A stretch of 64,000 nucleotides of DNA from contig CAJQUW010016937.1 in NCBI GenBank assembly GCA_907163375.1, positions 62,001-126,000 of the forward strand. Direction: 5' to 3'. The translations under genes were made by a program, and so were the position numbers. Below the pieces are notes generated by a model. It saw only the letters and a list, made by a program, of their open reading frames with translations. It did no database searches and was not told the DNA's origin. Source of the DNA: Prostheceraeus crozeri. Lineage: Eukaryota > Platyhelminthes > Polycladida > Euryleptidae. This document shows positions 10,819-22,454 of the stretch, piece by piece; position 1 is the first letter of the stretch; each line of letters begins with the position of its first letter.

Positions 10819-13247
10819 GACTTATAGTTCTATTCAAATTACTTTTGACGATAGCTACATCTTGCTTTCTTCATTTCACTATTTCTTCATTAAATTATCA
10901 TTCTCGATTGAACAATTTTAAAAGGCTTATGATTTTCTACCAGATCTTTTGCCACGTTAACTAATTGTGTACACTTTCAATTTCAGAAATATACAGTTAA
11001 TGGAAGTATTGGTCTTGGTTCTCGCTATTGAAGTTATGTTTATTGAACTTCTGATAAAAATTTCTAAGATTCTGATGATTGCTTATTAAGGAATTAAAGT
11101 AAACTTGATACGTAACATAGGAATGCGGGGTTATCAAAAATTAATTTCAATTAAAATGGGTTAAGCAATCTGCAACAGTAGGCAATCAATTAATTGCAAA
11201 TATTTATTATCACTGGAGGCTAATTGTTTTTTTGACTTTGCTATTTCACTTCAGCACATTAAGGTAGAAGCAGCTTTACAAGTCGCACAATAGCTTTATA
11301 TATGTTTGTGAAGAATTGGGTATGGGTAGTGAGTAGACTTAGTGTAGGTAATCCATGTAGCTATATTCTTAATTGGATGTGAATTTTACCTAATTTTTCA
11401 GCTGTGCATGATAACTATAGTGATAGCATTTCAACAACGTTTTGTCCCTAAAATGAAAACGTCTCACTAATTCGAGGCGCAGATTCCGAATCTGAGATTC
11501 ACTTTGTTGCATCCCGTCAGCAGTTTTAGATGCCTTGTAATCGTTCTGCAGAAATAAGCTGTTTTCATACTGACAAAATATAAGCGCACCAGTGTAGTTG
11601 TAAGTAAATGTGTAAGATAAAATCGAAATTAAAGCTATTTGCACCATGCATTTTACTGGTTAACTGAAATTCCAAAGAATCCCAATCTCGAGATAGCGGG
11701 ATATGCCTTAATCCCGTGAGTTTTAAAGCTTGTTAAGTTGCGCTGATAACAAGAACTCATCAAAGGAAAAGAAGTCTTGAACATCTCAGTTCCGGGACTG
11801 AATTCAATTTAATGTAGCCAAAAACTTGCGTATATTTTAATTAGACAGTATTTTTCTCAAGTATTGATCATTTTCATCAATCCACTAGTTAAAATCTCGT
11901 TGCGTGCAGCTTTGTTTGCACACGAGCACATTTTTGAAAAGTTAACGATGTGGGGTACATTGAACCACCCTAGATGGGGCACTTTGAACATGGTTCATAG
12001 TGACCCACTTCGATATTCAATTTTTCTTTCATTGAGTGAACGAAGTGATTTATAAATTTTGAAATGTGATCATGCTACAAATTGGTCTTCAACGCTATCA
12101 AATTGACTACCGTATTTAGAAATATTTGAGCAGTTAATATTTGGCATTTTTTGTGCGTTGCAACTCTTTTCGAAAACAAAGCTCCAGGGCAGCATGGCGA
12201 AGAATAAATATGAAAAAAATGTATTGATAGATTGATACAAATCATTGATCTCAATCACAATAAGGCTTTGAATACACTGAAGCCTCCCTTGCAGGTCAAA
12301 TAAATTGAATTGTTAATGCTTCTTGTGTTTGGCGATTTTTCAGCATTTTTTCTGATGCCTATTCGTGTCTTGCATGTCTACATGTAATGCGCAATGCCTA
12401 CAGACATACTTAAATTGATGATCACAATGATAAATGCAATATTATTTATCAATTAGTTTTAGAATTAATGCTCTTACCAAAGGTTCTTCTATTGATCTGA
12501 GAACTCTGTATTTTCTTTCAGAAATTAACATGAATTTTTTCATATCAAGCATATACTATCATTTTTGGCAACAAAAATCTCAAACAATGAGTTTTATGCT
12601 CGATTTTGATAATTCATGAACTGAAGTTCTGTATCTGATACATAATGTCTAATAACGCTGAACAAGAGAGTGTAAACATAGAGTAGGGATATATAGCAGT
12701 GGTCGGATTTGGGCACGAATACACGAAAAATGATCGTGGGCACGAAAATTGGACTTCCTGAAATTCGTGCCCATCTTTTTCTGAGATTCACCTGAATTTT
12801 CGATCAATCTGCATTAATAGCAGTATGCTTCATGCACTGATTCATTGTAAGGTAACTGTGTACAAGATGGCCATGTGTCTAAAAATAGCACTTACGCTAA
12901 CAGTTTGACGACGGTGATTTCACACGATGATACTACCCCAATGAGGACAATAACACACATAAAGCTACTCGTCGGCGTTCATCTTGTCATTTCGTCAGCT
13001 GCGAAAGAATTCAAGGTGAGTTCACGAGACCAATAGTTATTTTCTGCTTAAGTTTAAAGCTTTGTCTACCACAGTTATCATTCTTATAAATGATTCCATC
13101 GGCATAAATCTAGAGTAAATACCATCCAGCTACAATGTCGATTAGCGAGTTTCGTTAACTTTCACTGCATTTTCTATAATTGGGATTTTTATCAGATGAT
13201 CTAAATGCTGGCAACATGGCCATCTTTACATTCTACAACCAAAATCG
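10819..13247. other. Downstream of the ILVBL-like exon, no gene seen
   Basis: AT-rich DNA with no convincing coding frame. ATTAAA near 10,891 could serve as a polyadenylation signal for the exon upstream. A small inverted repeat of GGGCACGAAT type lies at 12,711-12,772. The stretch ends at the 8-bp duplication of the hAT element. Confidence 0.45.
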
Positions 13248-13805
13248 GTAAATATTAGGGTGCGGCGATTTAAATCGATCGGTAATCAAAAGAGATCGCG
13301 ATTTTCATTTCGATTTTTTCGTTTTGATAAATAAATGCTACATTTCCCAATTCAGGTCAATACAGGTATGGGAAGTGGTCAAACCCAATTCATTTCCTGT
13401 ACACGAGAACGATTTCTTAATTGAAATTATCTGTGATTCCTCCCAGCTAGCTACATGTAGGATGATTACTTGATCATCAAACAAGTTGCTGTGCTAGACT
13501 GCTACTGCTATCAGCCAGAATCGGCTCAGGCAGTCTATCTGTGTGACTAATCTGTGATGTCAGTTAACCAACGGTTGAAGCCAATTCTGTGGTTGAAGCT
13601 ACGAGTCAGCGGCGTTGGCATTGTCCTTGACTCCGTGCACTATTTCTTAGGGAAGCTAAAAATAGTTGATTTAAGGTGAGCAGCAGGTGACGAAACTCGT
13701 TGGGACGCTGATTGGTTTAAAGTTAGACATTGTTATCATGATCGCCTTCGATCGAGAGGGCTATGCTGTAGTCAATTTTGGCATTCTGCGCTCCCCCTAC
13801 CGTCG

Positions 13806-14021
13806 TTGTCCACGAAACAGAAATCACAAATACATCGTTATTTTACTTTAGACAATTTCAAGACGTCAGCGAAATGTCTCACAGGTGGCTGTAGGAATCC
13901 GAGTGTAAAGGTGAAGGATGGATCGACTACCAATATGTTCAGACATTTGAAAGACAATCATCCGAATATCTACTCCGATCTTCAGCAGGAGATGTCAAAG
14001 GAGAAAGCAAAGAAGCGGTGA
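13806..14021 (+). CDS. hAT transposase, N-terminal BED zinc finger
   Basis: About 70 residues with a BED-type finger: RYFTLDNFKTSAKCLTGGC, then TTNMFRHLKDNHP. The last C and the HxxxxxH spacing give the Cx2-4C...Hx3-5H DNA-binding site. No ATG precedes it in frame, so the start is probably in another exon or the start codon has been lost. The frame ends in TGA just where the RNase H part begins in another frame at 14,018; this is either a single frameshift or a small unseen intron. It binds the element's ends in related hAT transposases. Confidence 0.75.
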   Translation: MSTKQKSQIHRYFTLDNFKTSAKCLTGGCRNPSVKVKDGSTTNMFRHLKDNHPNIYSDLQQEMSKEKAKKR

Positions 14022-15980
14022 AAAGAAAGCCATTTCCATCTCGTCAATCAACCATCGAAACTTCCTTTGGGGTTGCTCACAAGTATCCACATGGTAGTGC
14101 CACAGCTCTAAAGCTCGATCGTCTACTTGCTCAAACGATCGCTGAGGGATATCTATCTATTCGTTTCGTCGAAAATGAACATTTTTGCAAGTTTGTCGAA
14201 TGCTTGAACGACAGATATGACATTCCTAGTGAGACCAAAATGCGGCGCACTGTGCTTCCGACGTTGGAACGAGAAATCGATGTGAAAATGCAGAACTTTT
14301 TCCAAGAGAATGATTTCCCGTCATACGCAATAACTCTCGATTTCTATGACGCTAAGAATCATGAGAGTTTCTTAGAAGTGACTGCATCTTCTATTGACGC
14401 CGACTACCGGCTACATTCCTATTGCATCGGAGTTGAACCTTTCAATTCGTCGGATAGAGACCATCCTGGAGAAACGATATCACAGTGTCTGCGTGGATTA
14501 ATGGAAGAAATGTCCATCGATGTTAATGATCAGATATTCGAAGCTGGAGTGACCGACAACGCTAGCAATGTTCGACGAGGTATTGAATTGACTGGAATTC
14601 CTTGGATGCCTTGCATGGCTCACACACTACAATTGTGTATTGAAGACTCCTTCAAAGCCTGTGAGGCAGCTAATGATCTTCGGAAATCTTGTCGAGCGAT
14701 AGCTGGCTTCTTCCATCGTAGCAATCCTGGAGTTCGACTTCTAAATAATCTGCAGCAAGAATCTGGAAAATCGGTTCAAAGAATTCCGCAAGATGTTCCA
14801 ACACGATGGAACTCATCTTTCTATACTTGGTCAGTGATGATAGAAAATCGTCAAGAAATCAATCGCTCATTGCTCGAAATTCGGAATTCAGGCAATCCTC
14901 CACCGATTCTCCAAAACAGTGAATGGGAATTACTCGAAACCTTGACATCATTGTTGGCACCATTCGAGGAAGTTACTCGTGACTTGTGTTGTGAACTGTC
15001 TCCTTCGATCAATCTTATCCTGCCTCTACTGTCAATCCTGACTGAACTCATTGGATCTATCGACGTCCCCACCGCCTCGACTTCATTCAAAGTCACAATA
15101 CTGAACTCGATGAAATCCAGAATTGAACAAGTGACACCTGGTAATGAACAACCAATTCTGTTGGTCGCTTCTGCGATCGATCCACGACTTCTACGTATTC
15201 TCTCTTCCACACAAGTTGATGTTGCGAATAACATTATCGTCGCGCGTATTGTCGACTTCATGCAGAAAGAATCTCACACAGAAGAGAAGGTGATTACTGC
15301 AGGAGTGAGCCAAGAAAAGTCTGATGAGAAACGACGAGTTTCCTTGTGGTCGCAGATGGAAATTAGATCTCCGGTGGAATCAGATAGCAAAAACATCAAA
15401 GACCGAGCTATGATGGAGTGGCAGCGATATGTCGAATTGGTGGAGCAAACAAATCCTGCACCCGACCACAAGAAATTTGACGTTCTTCCCTTCTGGAAGA
15501 ATCAACTGCAGAATCTTCCAAATTTGGCCATGATTGCCCGACAATTCTTGTGTATTCCAGCAACAAACACGGCTTCGGAAAGACTTGGAGGTGTAGGGTA
15601 AAATGGGGTGGTATGGACACGGGGGGATATGGACACTTTTTGATCTAATTTTCGTTGATAATTCCATGCTAACATATTCATGAAATTCTATTCGATTTGG
15701 TTTATATTGTTAAGAAATGATCTGGTGCTTCTTAATATCAGTGATTTGTAGCCAATATATTGGTGTTCTGGCATCCAGTGGGCTATTTACACAAAGGAAT
15801 TTTTTTGCATATAATCGCTTTAATCTTCAGACTCAAATTTTGGGGAATAAAAGTATCCTTGCATAATGCCACATGTTTTTTTATGATTCACAATGCTTCT
15901 AAATATTCCACCGCAAAGCTGAACCTGTATGAAGTTACAGTAAATAATATAAGAAGAGAATCGAAACTGTTTTTGAAGCA

Positions 15981-16345
15981 GGGGTGATATGGACATCTTC
16001 GATATCCATATTTTGAATACCTAAAGTGGATAGTTGAAGCAGAGTTAGTAACCAATTTTCTTTTACATGATTGACAATGAGTTCATAAAGATAATCGAAC
16101 ACTTTAGACAGACGTACAAGGAATTTGAATATTTCAATGTAATAATAACTTGATTTAGCGCTGTAAATATTGATTTGGTGAAATATGATCGACGCTATCT
16201 ATGCAGTATACAATCTGAAATATTTGCAAAACTCAAATCATAATATAGAGGAATATCTATGCAAGTCGAGATCGCGTCACCGAAGTTGACTGCATAGCTT
16301 ACTGATTTATCATAGACTGCTAGGCGCACGTGTCCATATCACCCC
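15981..16345. promoter_or_regulatory. Subterminal copies of the pogo end motif (5' side)
   Basis: GGGGTGATATGGACA occurs at 15,981-15,995 and as its complement at 16,331-16,345, repeating the inner part of the terminal repeat (about 15,608-15,622). A further inverted copy is at 18,305-18,319 and the right TIR copy at 18,499-18,513. Iterated binding motifs of this kind are usually contacts for the element's own transposase. Confidence 0.6.
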
Positions 16346-16494
16346 GATACGATTGGCTGATAACGTGATGAAACTTTTGCTGCCTATGCGATAATAAAAT
16401 TGAATTCTATGATTCTATCATTGTCATCACTTCTACTCAAATTCATATTAGTTCATTCATAGTTACTGTGACTAATTGCTGCATCTAATTTGCA

Positions 16495-18216
16495 ATGCCT
16501 AGAACCTATAAATCAAAAAACGCTCGTCTTAACTACAGCAACGATAGCATGTTAAATGCGATCTGTCTCGTAAAACAGGGTACACCTCTTTCAACGGCTG
16601 CTCATCGTTTCAGCGTTCCTCGAAATACTCTCCGTCGACATGTGAAAAACGAAACTATACGCCCAGGTGGGAAAACTATTTTCACTTATCAACAAGAAAA
16701 GATTTTGTGTAAACGCATTCTATATGCAGCTGAGCGTGGATTTCCTATGACTATTTCTAACATTCGATTCGCGGCTTATGAATACGCACATACTCTTGAT
16801 CGTCGCAGAAAATTGAATTCCAGTGTTCCAAATAATTGGCAGAAGAACAAGCGGGCATCACTTGACTGGTGGGAGTCGTTCCGCAAACGAAATCCAGACC
16901 TTTCGTTACGAAAACCTGAAGGACTCTCTGCTGCGCGTGCGCAGGCCTTTAACAAGGAAAGAGTTGATAGTTATTTCAATGATTTAAGAGAACTGTTTGA
17001 TCTTCTCAATTTGAGAGACTTTCCTCAGCTTGTCTACAACACAGATGAGACAGGGATATCCACAGTGCCTAATAATCCCAGCAAAGTGATTGCACAGAAA
17101 GGAGCTCGAAGTGTGCAGGCTGTTCGCACAGGTGAGCGAGGAACATTAACAACAATCATACCGACTGTTTCTGCATCGGGAGACATTCTGCCACCTTTCG
17201 TCATTTGCAAAGGGGGCAATGTGAAGATGACTGCACGAAACATCTACGAAACTCATAATATCGGCGTCGCCTCCACGAAGTCTGGTTATAATGATTCAGA
17301 AACTTTTGTTCGATATCTGAATCATTTTGATAGACACAGGACGAAAATTCCAGGCAAGAAGTGTGTTTTACTTCTGGACGGACATGCTTCACATGTTTTC
17401 ATCGAAGCTATTGATTTCTGTATTAATCATGACATTAAGTTAGTTTGCATACCACCTCATTCAAGCCATAGATTACAACCGCTTGACACGCATTTTAATG
17501 CAGTCCTCAAACGCGCGTGGTGCAAGGCCCTTGAAAATTTTCTAAACGAGAGCGGAGTCTCCGCGATTACGACCGAAAACTTCGCTTCGCTTTTTTGTGC
17601 TGTTTTCAAAGAAATTGAGAAGAAAAGAGGTCTTGTTGTTGACGCATTTGCACATTGCGGAATATATCCATTGCAAAATACAATCAGTGATCATGAGCTC
17701 TCCGTTTCAAAGTCATTCCTTTCAGAAGTTGAAAGTAAGATGGAAATTGATTCAGTCAAGCCTTGTGATGTTCAAGATAATAATTCTGAAGCTATCTTAA
17801 TCAGATCTATAATTTGCAGCCCTAAGAAAACTTTGAATCCTACACATACTAAAGTCCATAAGATTCACATCACGTCTCCAGAAATTAGGGAGAAAAAACT
17901 TGTAGTTCGAATGCGACTTGATCAAAAGAAGAAACCATTGTGCCGTTTGATAAACGATGGACAACAATCGCCATGCACATCCAGAGATATCGAAGACAGT
18001 ATTTTGCAGCCCTCAACGTCAAAATCTCTAAAAAAGGATTCTACAAAGCAAACGAAAAGAAAACTTGATAACAAGGAACACCAATGTTGCTGCTGCGACG
18101 CAGCTTGGGAAGAAACGCCAGAAGATTGGATGAAATGCGAATCTTGCAACAAGTGGTGTTGTGAATCCTGTTTCGGCACTTTCCATTGCTATAAATGCGC
18201 TGTAAAGTTTATGTGA
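16495..18216 (+). CDS. pogo/Tigger-family transposase (DDE_1) with C-terminal zinc finger
   Basis: 573 residues from ATG 16,495. Residues 1-60 form a psq-type helix-turn-helix (AICLVKQGTPLSTAAHRFSV). Residues 60-150 form a CENP-B/HTH-like second DNA-binding part (WWESFRKRNPDLSLRKPEGL). The catalytic core has Asp in YNTDETG (about 183), Asp in LLLDGHASH (about 295) and Asp in LQPLDTHF (about 331), giving a DD35D triad as in pogo-like transposases. The C-terminus (about 530-570) has a Cys-rich finger (CCCCDAAW...MKCESCNKWCCESCF...CYKC) of the PHD-like type seen in many arthropod and cnidarian Tigger/jerky relatives. An AATAAA signal lies 65 bases past the stop. No frameshifts or stops were seen; the enzyme should cut and paste at TA. 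Confidence 0.93.
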   Translation: MPRTYKSKNARLNYSNDSMLNAICLVKQGTPLSTAAHRFSVPRNTLRRHVKNETIRPGGKTIFTYQQEKILCKRILYAAERGFPMTISNIRFAAYEYAHTLDRRRKLNSSVPNNWQKNKRASLDWWESFRKRNPDLSLRKPEGLSAARAQAFNKERVDSYFNDLRELFDLLNLRDFPQLVYNTDETGISTVPNNPSKVIAQKGARSVQAVRTGERGTLTTIIPTVSASGDILPPFVICKGGNVKMTARNIYETHNIGVASTKSGYNDSETFVRYLNHFDRHRTKIPGKKCVLLLDGHASHVFIEAIDFCINHDIKLVCIPPHSSHRLQPLDTHFNAVLKRAWCKALENFLNESGVSAITTENFASLFCAVFKEIEKKRGLVVDAFAHCGIYPLQNTISDHELSVSKSFLSEVESKMEIDSVKPCDVQDNNSEAILIRSIICSPKKTLNPTHTKVHKIHITSPEIREKKLVVRMRLDQKKKPLCRLINDGQQSPCTSRDIEDSILQPSTSKSLKKDSTKQTKRKLDNKEHQCCCCDAAWEETPEDWMKCESCNKWCCESCFGTFHCYKCAVKFM

Positions 18217-18557
18217 GCCTTCTAGGTAGACTGGTTTTGTCTCACCTTTAATAGACTACTTTGTTTTTTTAGATTGTTATGTTGAATAAAGAATTACTCG
18301 TTGGTGTCCATATCACCCCGACTCATTTTTTCTCTTGAAATTTGTATCCCTTACGCGATGCTATATATAAATATCATAATGGATTTTCATTCCCTTGAGA
18401 CATAATGTTATAGAAAGGCAGTGCCCTAAGCTACAATTTAGCTTATTAAATGTATACATTCGTCCGCTTATTACTTAGAATTTAGACCCTAAGCAAAAGT
18501 GTCCATATCACCCCATTTTACCCTAACAGGCAATACCATAATGATAATTTGACCAAG

Positions 18558-21057
18558 TACATGTAGGTATAAATGCCTACATGTAGGTACTTTTCTATTG
18601 ATATCACTCTTCAACAATTTTCGTGTTGATAGAATTGCTCGAGTGTGTAACAACTTATACCACTGAAAAGATAACGATCAAACAATTCAGAAAATGTGTT
18701 TGAAATTTTCATAGCTTCATTTCATTTGTAAATAGATGAAGTTAAATCGAAACAAAAAAGTGGAAATTTGTCAAAACTTTCACAAAACCAACTTGCATCC
18801 TTATGACAGAAAATTTTAACAAATTAGGAAGTCATTACTTTGATAGTGTATAACAGGAAGTCGATCGGTATGATATCATAGTTTTAATGCAGCTGGGATT
18901 CAACATTGAGTAATACGATAAATATCACTACAAATGTACATTTCCTCATTGAACCAATGCTTAACCACAGATATGTAAATTGGACTCTCATTGAACCAAT
19001 GCTTAACACTAGAAATCTCTACTACCCTACCCGCCAGATGTAGCTTGCTTCGCAAGCTCTGTCCCCCCAATGATTACGCTATTCGTCCACAAAAAATCAA
19101 ACGGTTGTAACAGGGTACAGGTCGCAATTTTTAAAAATGGAAACTGAAATTTTGAGCATCGCTGGATCCAATGTAGCTTTTCTGTATCTCCTATTTTGGA
19201 CATTTTAATCATAGCGGATTAGCCATAATCTCGCCTTGAAAATCTATGTTTCGGAGCGTCTGTAGGCGACACTATTAACTCGATCATCATGGGAGACATG
19301 TCAATTGAAAAGTCAGCAAATTCAACATCTTTTCATGATACAGTTTCCTCAAATTCAACTCCAACTTAGAGAAATAATCTATTGAAAAAAACAGTGATTT
19401 TTCCTTTCGACGGGCCTACAGACAAGAGTTTTGAGAAATTTTTAATTCTTAAACTTGGAATACAAAGCTTTAGTGAATGTTTCGACCTCATGAGAAGGGC
19501 TAACACTTCATCTCAATACCAATTCGAACGGAGGCGAAGAAAGATTTTTGAGGGTCAAAATCGAGCCAAATTGTGCACACTTATCCACGCTTAGGAAGGA
19601 AGATGGGGGTCTAACATTTTCTGACAGTCAATTTAAGGACAAAATGAAAAAAACTGTCGATCCGTTCCTATCAATTTCAACGTGGTTTTTCCACTGCAGC
19701 AGTGCAAATATAAAACATGTATTTTGGCACTAATTCAACAGTCACCAACAAAGTTTTCAATCTACGTCACTCAAATTGAGATATATTAGAGTTCAGAGCA
19801 TCATACTAAAACGTTTGTTTGAAATTTGAAAATCAAGCCAATATCAACAGCAATTCTTAGGGTAGAATCAGTGAATGAAATACCAAGGAAATTAATGGTT
19901 GAACGAGCAATGAATAAATTTGGAGAGCGCTAACGCGCTCTCCAAATTTATTCATTGCCAACATAGAAAATAATGGCCAACAAGGATTTAAAGAATGACG
20001 GACAAGTTAGGCCCACCCTAATTTTAAGTGAATTATAGCGTTATATCACAAACTACAGCGCTGAGATTTGCAAAAATCACACCATCTGTTTCACAAAGCC
20101 TTCCAGATTAATATTGCGACATATTGTTTACCTTACATGGTTCCCAAGAGGCGATTACTAGCAGTTCATGGAAAATAACTGATGAGTTTTATGAGGACTA
20201 AATATGCTTGAGAGTAAAACCATCATTTAAAATACCGGTGAGGTGGAATTTTTCGCGTTGAGCAATAACACAAAGAATGGACAATATTACTGTACCATTC
20301 AATTGGTCTGGAATCCAAGTTACAACTTTATGGAGCATCTGGAAGACTTCGACTGAAATGTACCTACATGTAGGCCATTTTAACTCTTTAACATTTTTAG
20401 CCTATAGGCTGATAATCCTGAAAATATTTAGTGCTGTAATTTTGATGAGGACAAATGTAGAGCAACCATTTGAGTATAGATTCATTTATTTCATCTTAAA
20501 CTATAGACATAGAACTGAAATATGAGATGGAGTGACAACCTTTTTAACCAAATCATCGTTTCTCTTAGCTTCCTTATCAAAATATCCTTTCCAAGGTACG
20601 TTTCTCACTTATTTTAACAAGCTGATATCATCTACATAGCTCTTATATCAAATATTCTTATCATGAAGCCCAATATCCAAATTGAACAAAATAGTTCAAA
20701 TTTTAGAAAATGACCTACATGTAGGTACTTTTGTTCTTAAGAATTTTTGGACAAATTGATATATAATATAATGCATGGCTACTGCTGGACAATCATTCAA
20801 AATACAACTATGGATTGGGAAGCCAAAATTTCACTTAAAAGCGCTTATTAAAAAAGCTAGATTCAAAAGATAACAATAAATTTTATGATTCCTTATGCTT
20901 ATTCATTCATAACTTAAGGCAAAGATTATTTTATCAACTATGTTTAGTTAGGCTAAGGCCTATACAAAAATTAACTGAAAAGACATAGGCTGCTAACAAA
21001 ACGGTATTATCATTGGTTCACAAGTAAGAGCCAGAATATCTCTAACAGACACGATGC
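18558..21057. other. Non-coding end region of the piggyBac-like element
   Basis: About 2.5 kb with no gene. It contains ACCTACATGTAGGT palindromes (two near 18,565-18,590, then 20,358 and 20,706), a duplicated CATTGAACCAATGCTTAAC block at about 18,950 and 18,990, and a perfect hairpin at 19,915-19,965. Confidence 0.6.
19915..19965. repeat. Perfect hairpin with GC-rich core
   Basis: AATGAATAAATTTGGAGAGC and its exact complement flank a short loop (GCTAACGC). The 20-22-base arms are identical, and the design (AT-rich outer stem, GCGC inner stem) recalls the two hairpins near 7 kb. Confidence 0.75.
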
Positions 21058-21656
21058 TTATTCATGTAGCATACTGAAACTACATAAACAAGTCACATTC
21101 AATCTAATTTCAATCAAATCTTGATGGAAGCGTCTTTTCAGCGGCATTCCTTTTTGAACGTGTAGGGCCCAGCAATCACGTGTAGTCGGAGCACAGTTGG
21201 GGTTGTTGGGGCCACAGAGATCGCAGTAATAGCTGAAAATGGACATCCCTATTGCATATTAAAGGCAGTTATTGTTAGTGAGTGCATCTTACCTGGTCTT
21301 TATTCTGCTTGGAGTCGCTCGTCCATGCTGGCAATAAAAGCAAAATTTTTGATGGCGCTTTCCCACGGGAGTGAATTTTTGAAGAACGTGGACACATGGG
21401 ACATCTTGCTGATCGACGGAGACTCGTGGACGTGTTATTGGCCTATTTGCTGTCGATTGAAAATCTTGGTAACTGACTAATGCGTTTGCCAAGTCCATTT
21501 TGAACGAGCAGTGCTTCAGAGTTGGTACACGAAAGTACTGCTTCGCAAGGAAAGCATTAGTGAACAGGAAGCCGATTATACCAGCAAATTGACGATAGTG
21601 GGGACTCTTAGTTTTCCATGAATCTTCGAGACCAACTGACCCCGTCCTGACATGGT
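21058..21656 (-). pseudogene. piggyBac-like transposase, C-terminal part with intron and zinc finger
   Basis: The first exon (21,656-21,293) reads HVRTGSVGLEDSWKTKSPHY then RQFAGIIGFLFTNAFLAKQY, the post-catalytic helices of the DDE_Tnp_1_7 family. It goes on into HVLQKFTPVGKRHQKFCFYC. A 60-base GT-AG intron (21,292-21,233; GTAAGA donor, TTTTCAG acceptor) leads to the second exon, YYCDLCGPNNPNCAPTTRDC, and then WALHV. The CxxC/CxxC/C/H arrangement is the C-terminal Cys-rich zinc finger of piggyBac transposases, which binds the element's ends. The frame ends at 21,058. The upstream part of the gene is displaced by the 11-kb insert that begins at 21,657. Confidence 0.82.
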
Positions 21657-21669
21657 CCCTATCAACCAG

Positions 21670-21880
21670 AGCGGTCGCCGCGACCGCCATGGTCAGTCGC
21701 CTTCGGAGTCGCCTAAAGGTCGCCCTCAGCGTCGCCGGGGATTCCTATTTGTCCACCGCCCTGACTGCCTGGGGCGGTCGCCTTAAGAGCCGGGGCGCAG
21801 TCGCCCGGAGGTCTAACAGCGGTCGCCAAGCAGATGAGGTGCGGTCGCCTGTAGGTAGCTGCGGTCGCCGATTCTACCGA
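21670..21880. repeat. CGGTCGCC subterminal repeat cluster, left end
   Basis: At least eight CGGTCGCC-like units in both orientations (with AGTCGCC, GCGTCGCC variants) in about 210 bases of very high GC against an AT-rich surround. The right end of the element mirrors it. Open frames across it are by-products of composition. Confidence 0.8.
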
Positions 21881-22454
21881 TTTGCCCCTACCCTTCAGTT
21901 GAAATTTCCCATTGCGCTATTAATTAGTAAAACACTAGCTATCTCCCTAAGATGCAGGTGCTTCAGTATTGCTCATCTGAAAACCAATAAGCTTCCTAGC
22001 TATGAGGAGTAGTAGAAATAAAACGAAATTACACAGAATACGATATTTTGCAATACACCTGCACCGATTCAATGAAAATTTAATGTGCACACATGAAAAT
22101 TGTATTTATAAGCACTGAAGATACAAAAGTACAACTTAACGATGGAAAAATACAATTGTTCTATGGAGGTTACAAAATGTTCTATGAAAGGCATCGAAAG
22201 ACATATGTAGTACAATCTAAATAACAGGAACTTTCTTAATAACATTGAAATTTGATGACTCCAAATTGTCAGAAAAAAGCATCGATTTTCCAGTTAAAAT
22301 TTCAACAGAAACATGCGGGTTTGATGTTGTTAATAAAGTTCCTGCTATTTAGATTATATGCACAATAACAGCTACACAGATAACCAGGATATAACACCAA
22401 ATACAAGAGATGAAAAATTGAGTCACCTATTGAGAAAAGGGGCATCAGGCACAA

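Larger units (their letters stand above)
15596..18523 (+). mobile_element. pogo/Tigger-type Tc1-mariner transposon, apparently complete
   Basis: 2,928 bp with inverted repeats GGGTAAAATGGGGTGRTATG (at least 25 of 26 bases matching over GGGTAAAA...GGACAC) and a TA duplication (15,594-15,595 and 18,524-18,525). It carries one uninterrupted transposase gene of 573 codons. It inserted into the TA of the hAT SERLGGV-TGNTI codons. The TIR motif GGGGTGATATGGACA recurs inside the element at 15,981 (direct) and, inverted, at 16,331 and 18,305, probably as extra transposase binding sites. The near-perfect ends and open frame suggest a young element that may still be active. Confidence 0.93.

Noticed and set aside
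21689-22012. 107-residue Arg/Ser-rich frame in the GC-rich patch
   Set aside because: Produced by CGGTCGCC repeats at a transposon end.
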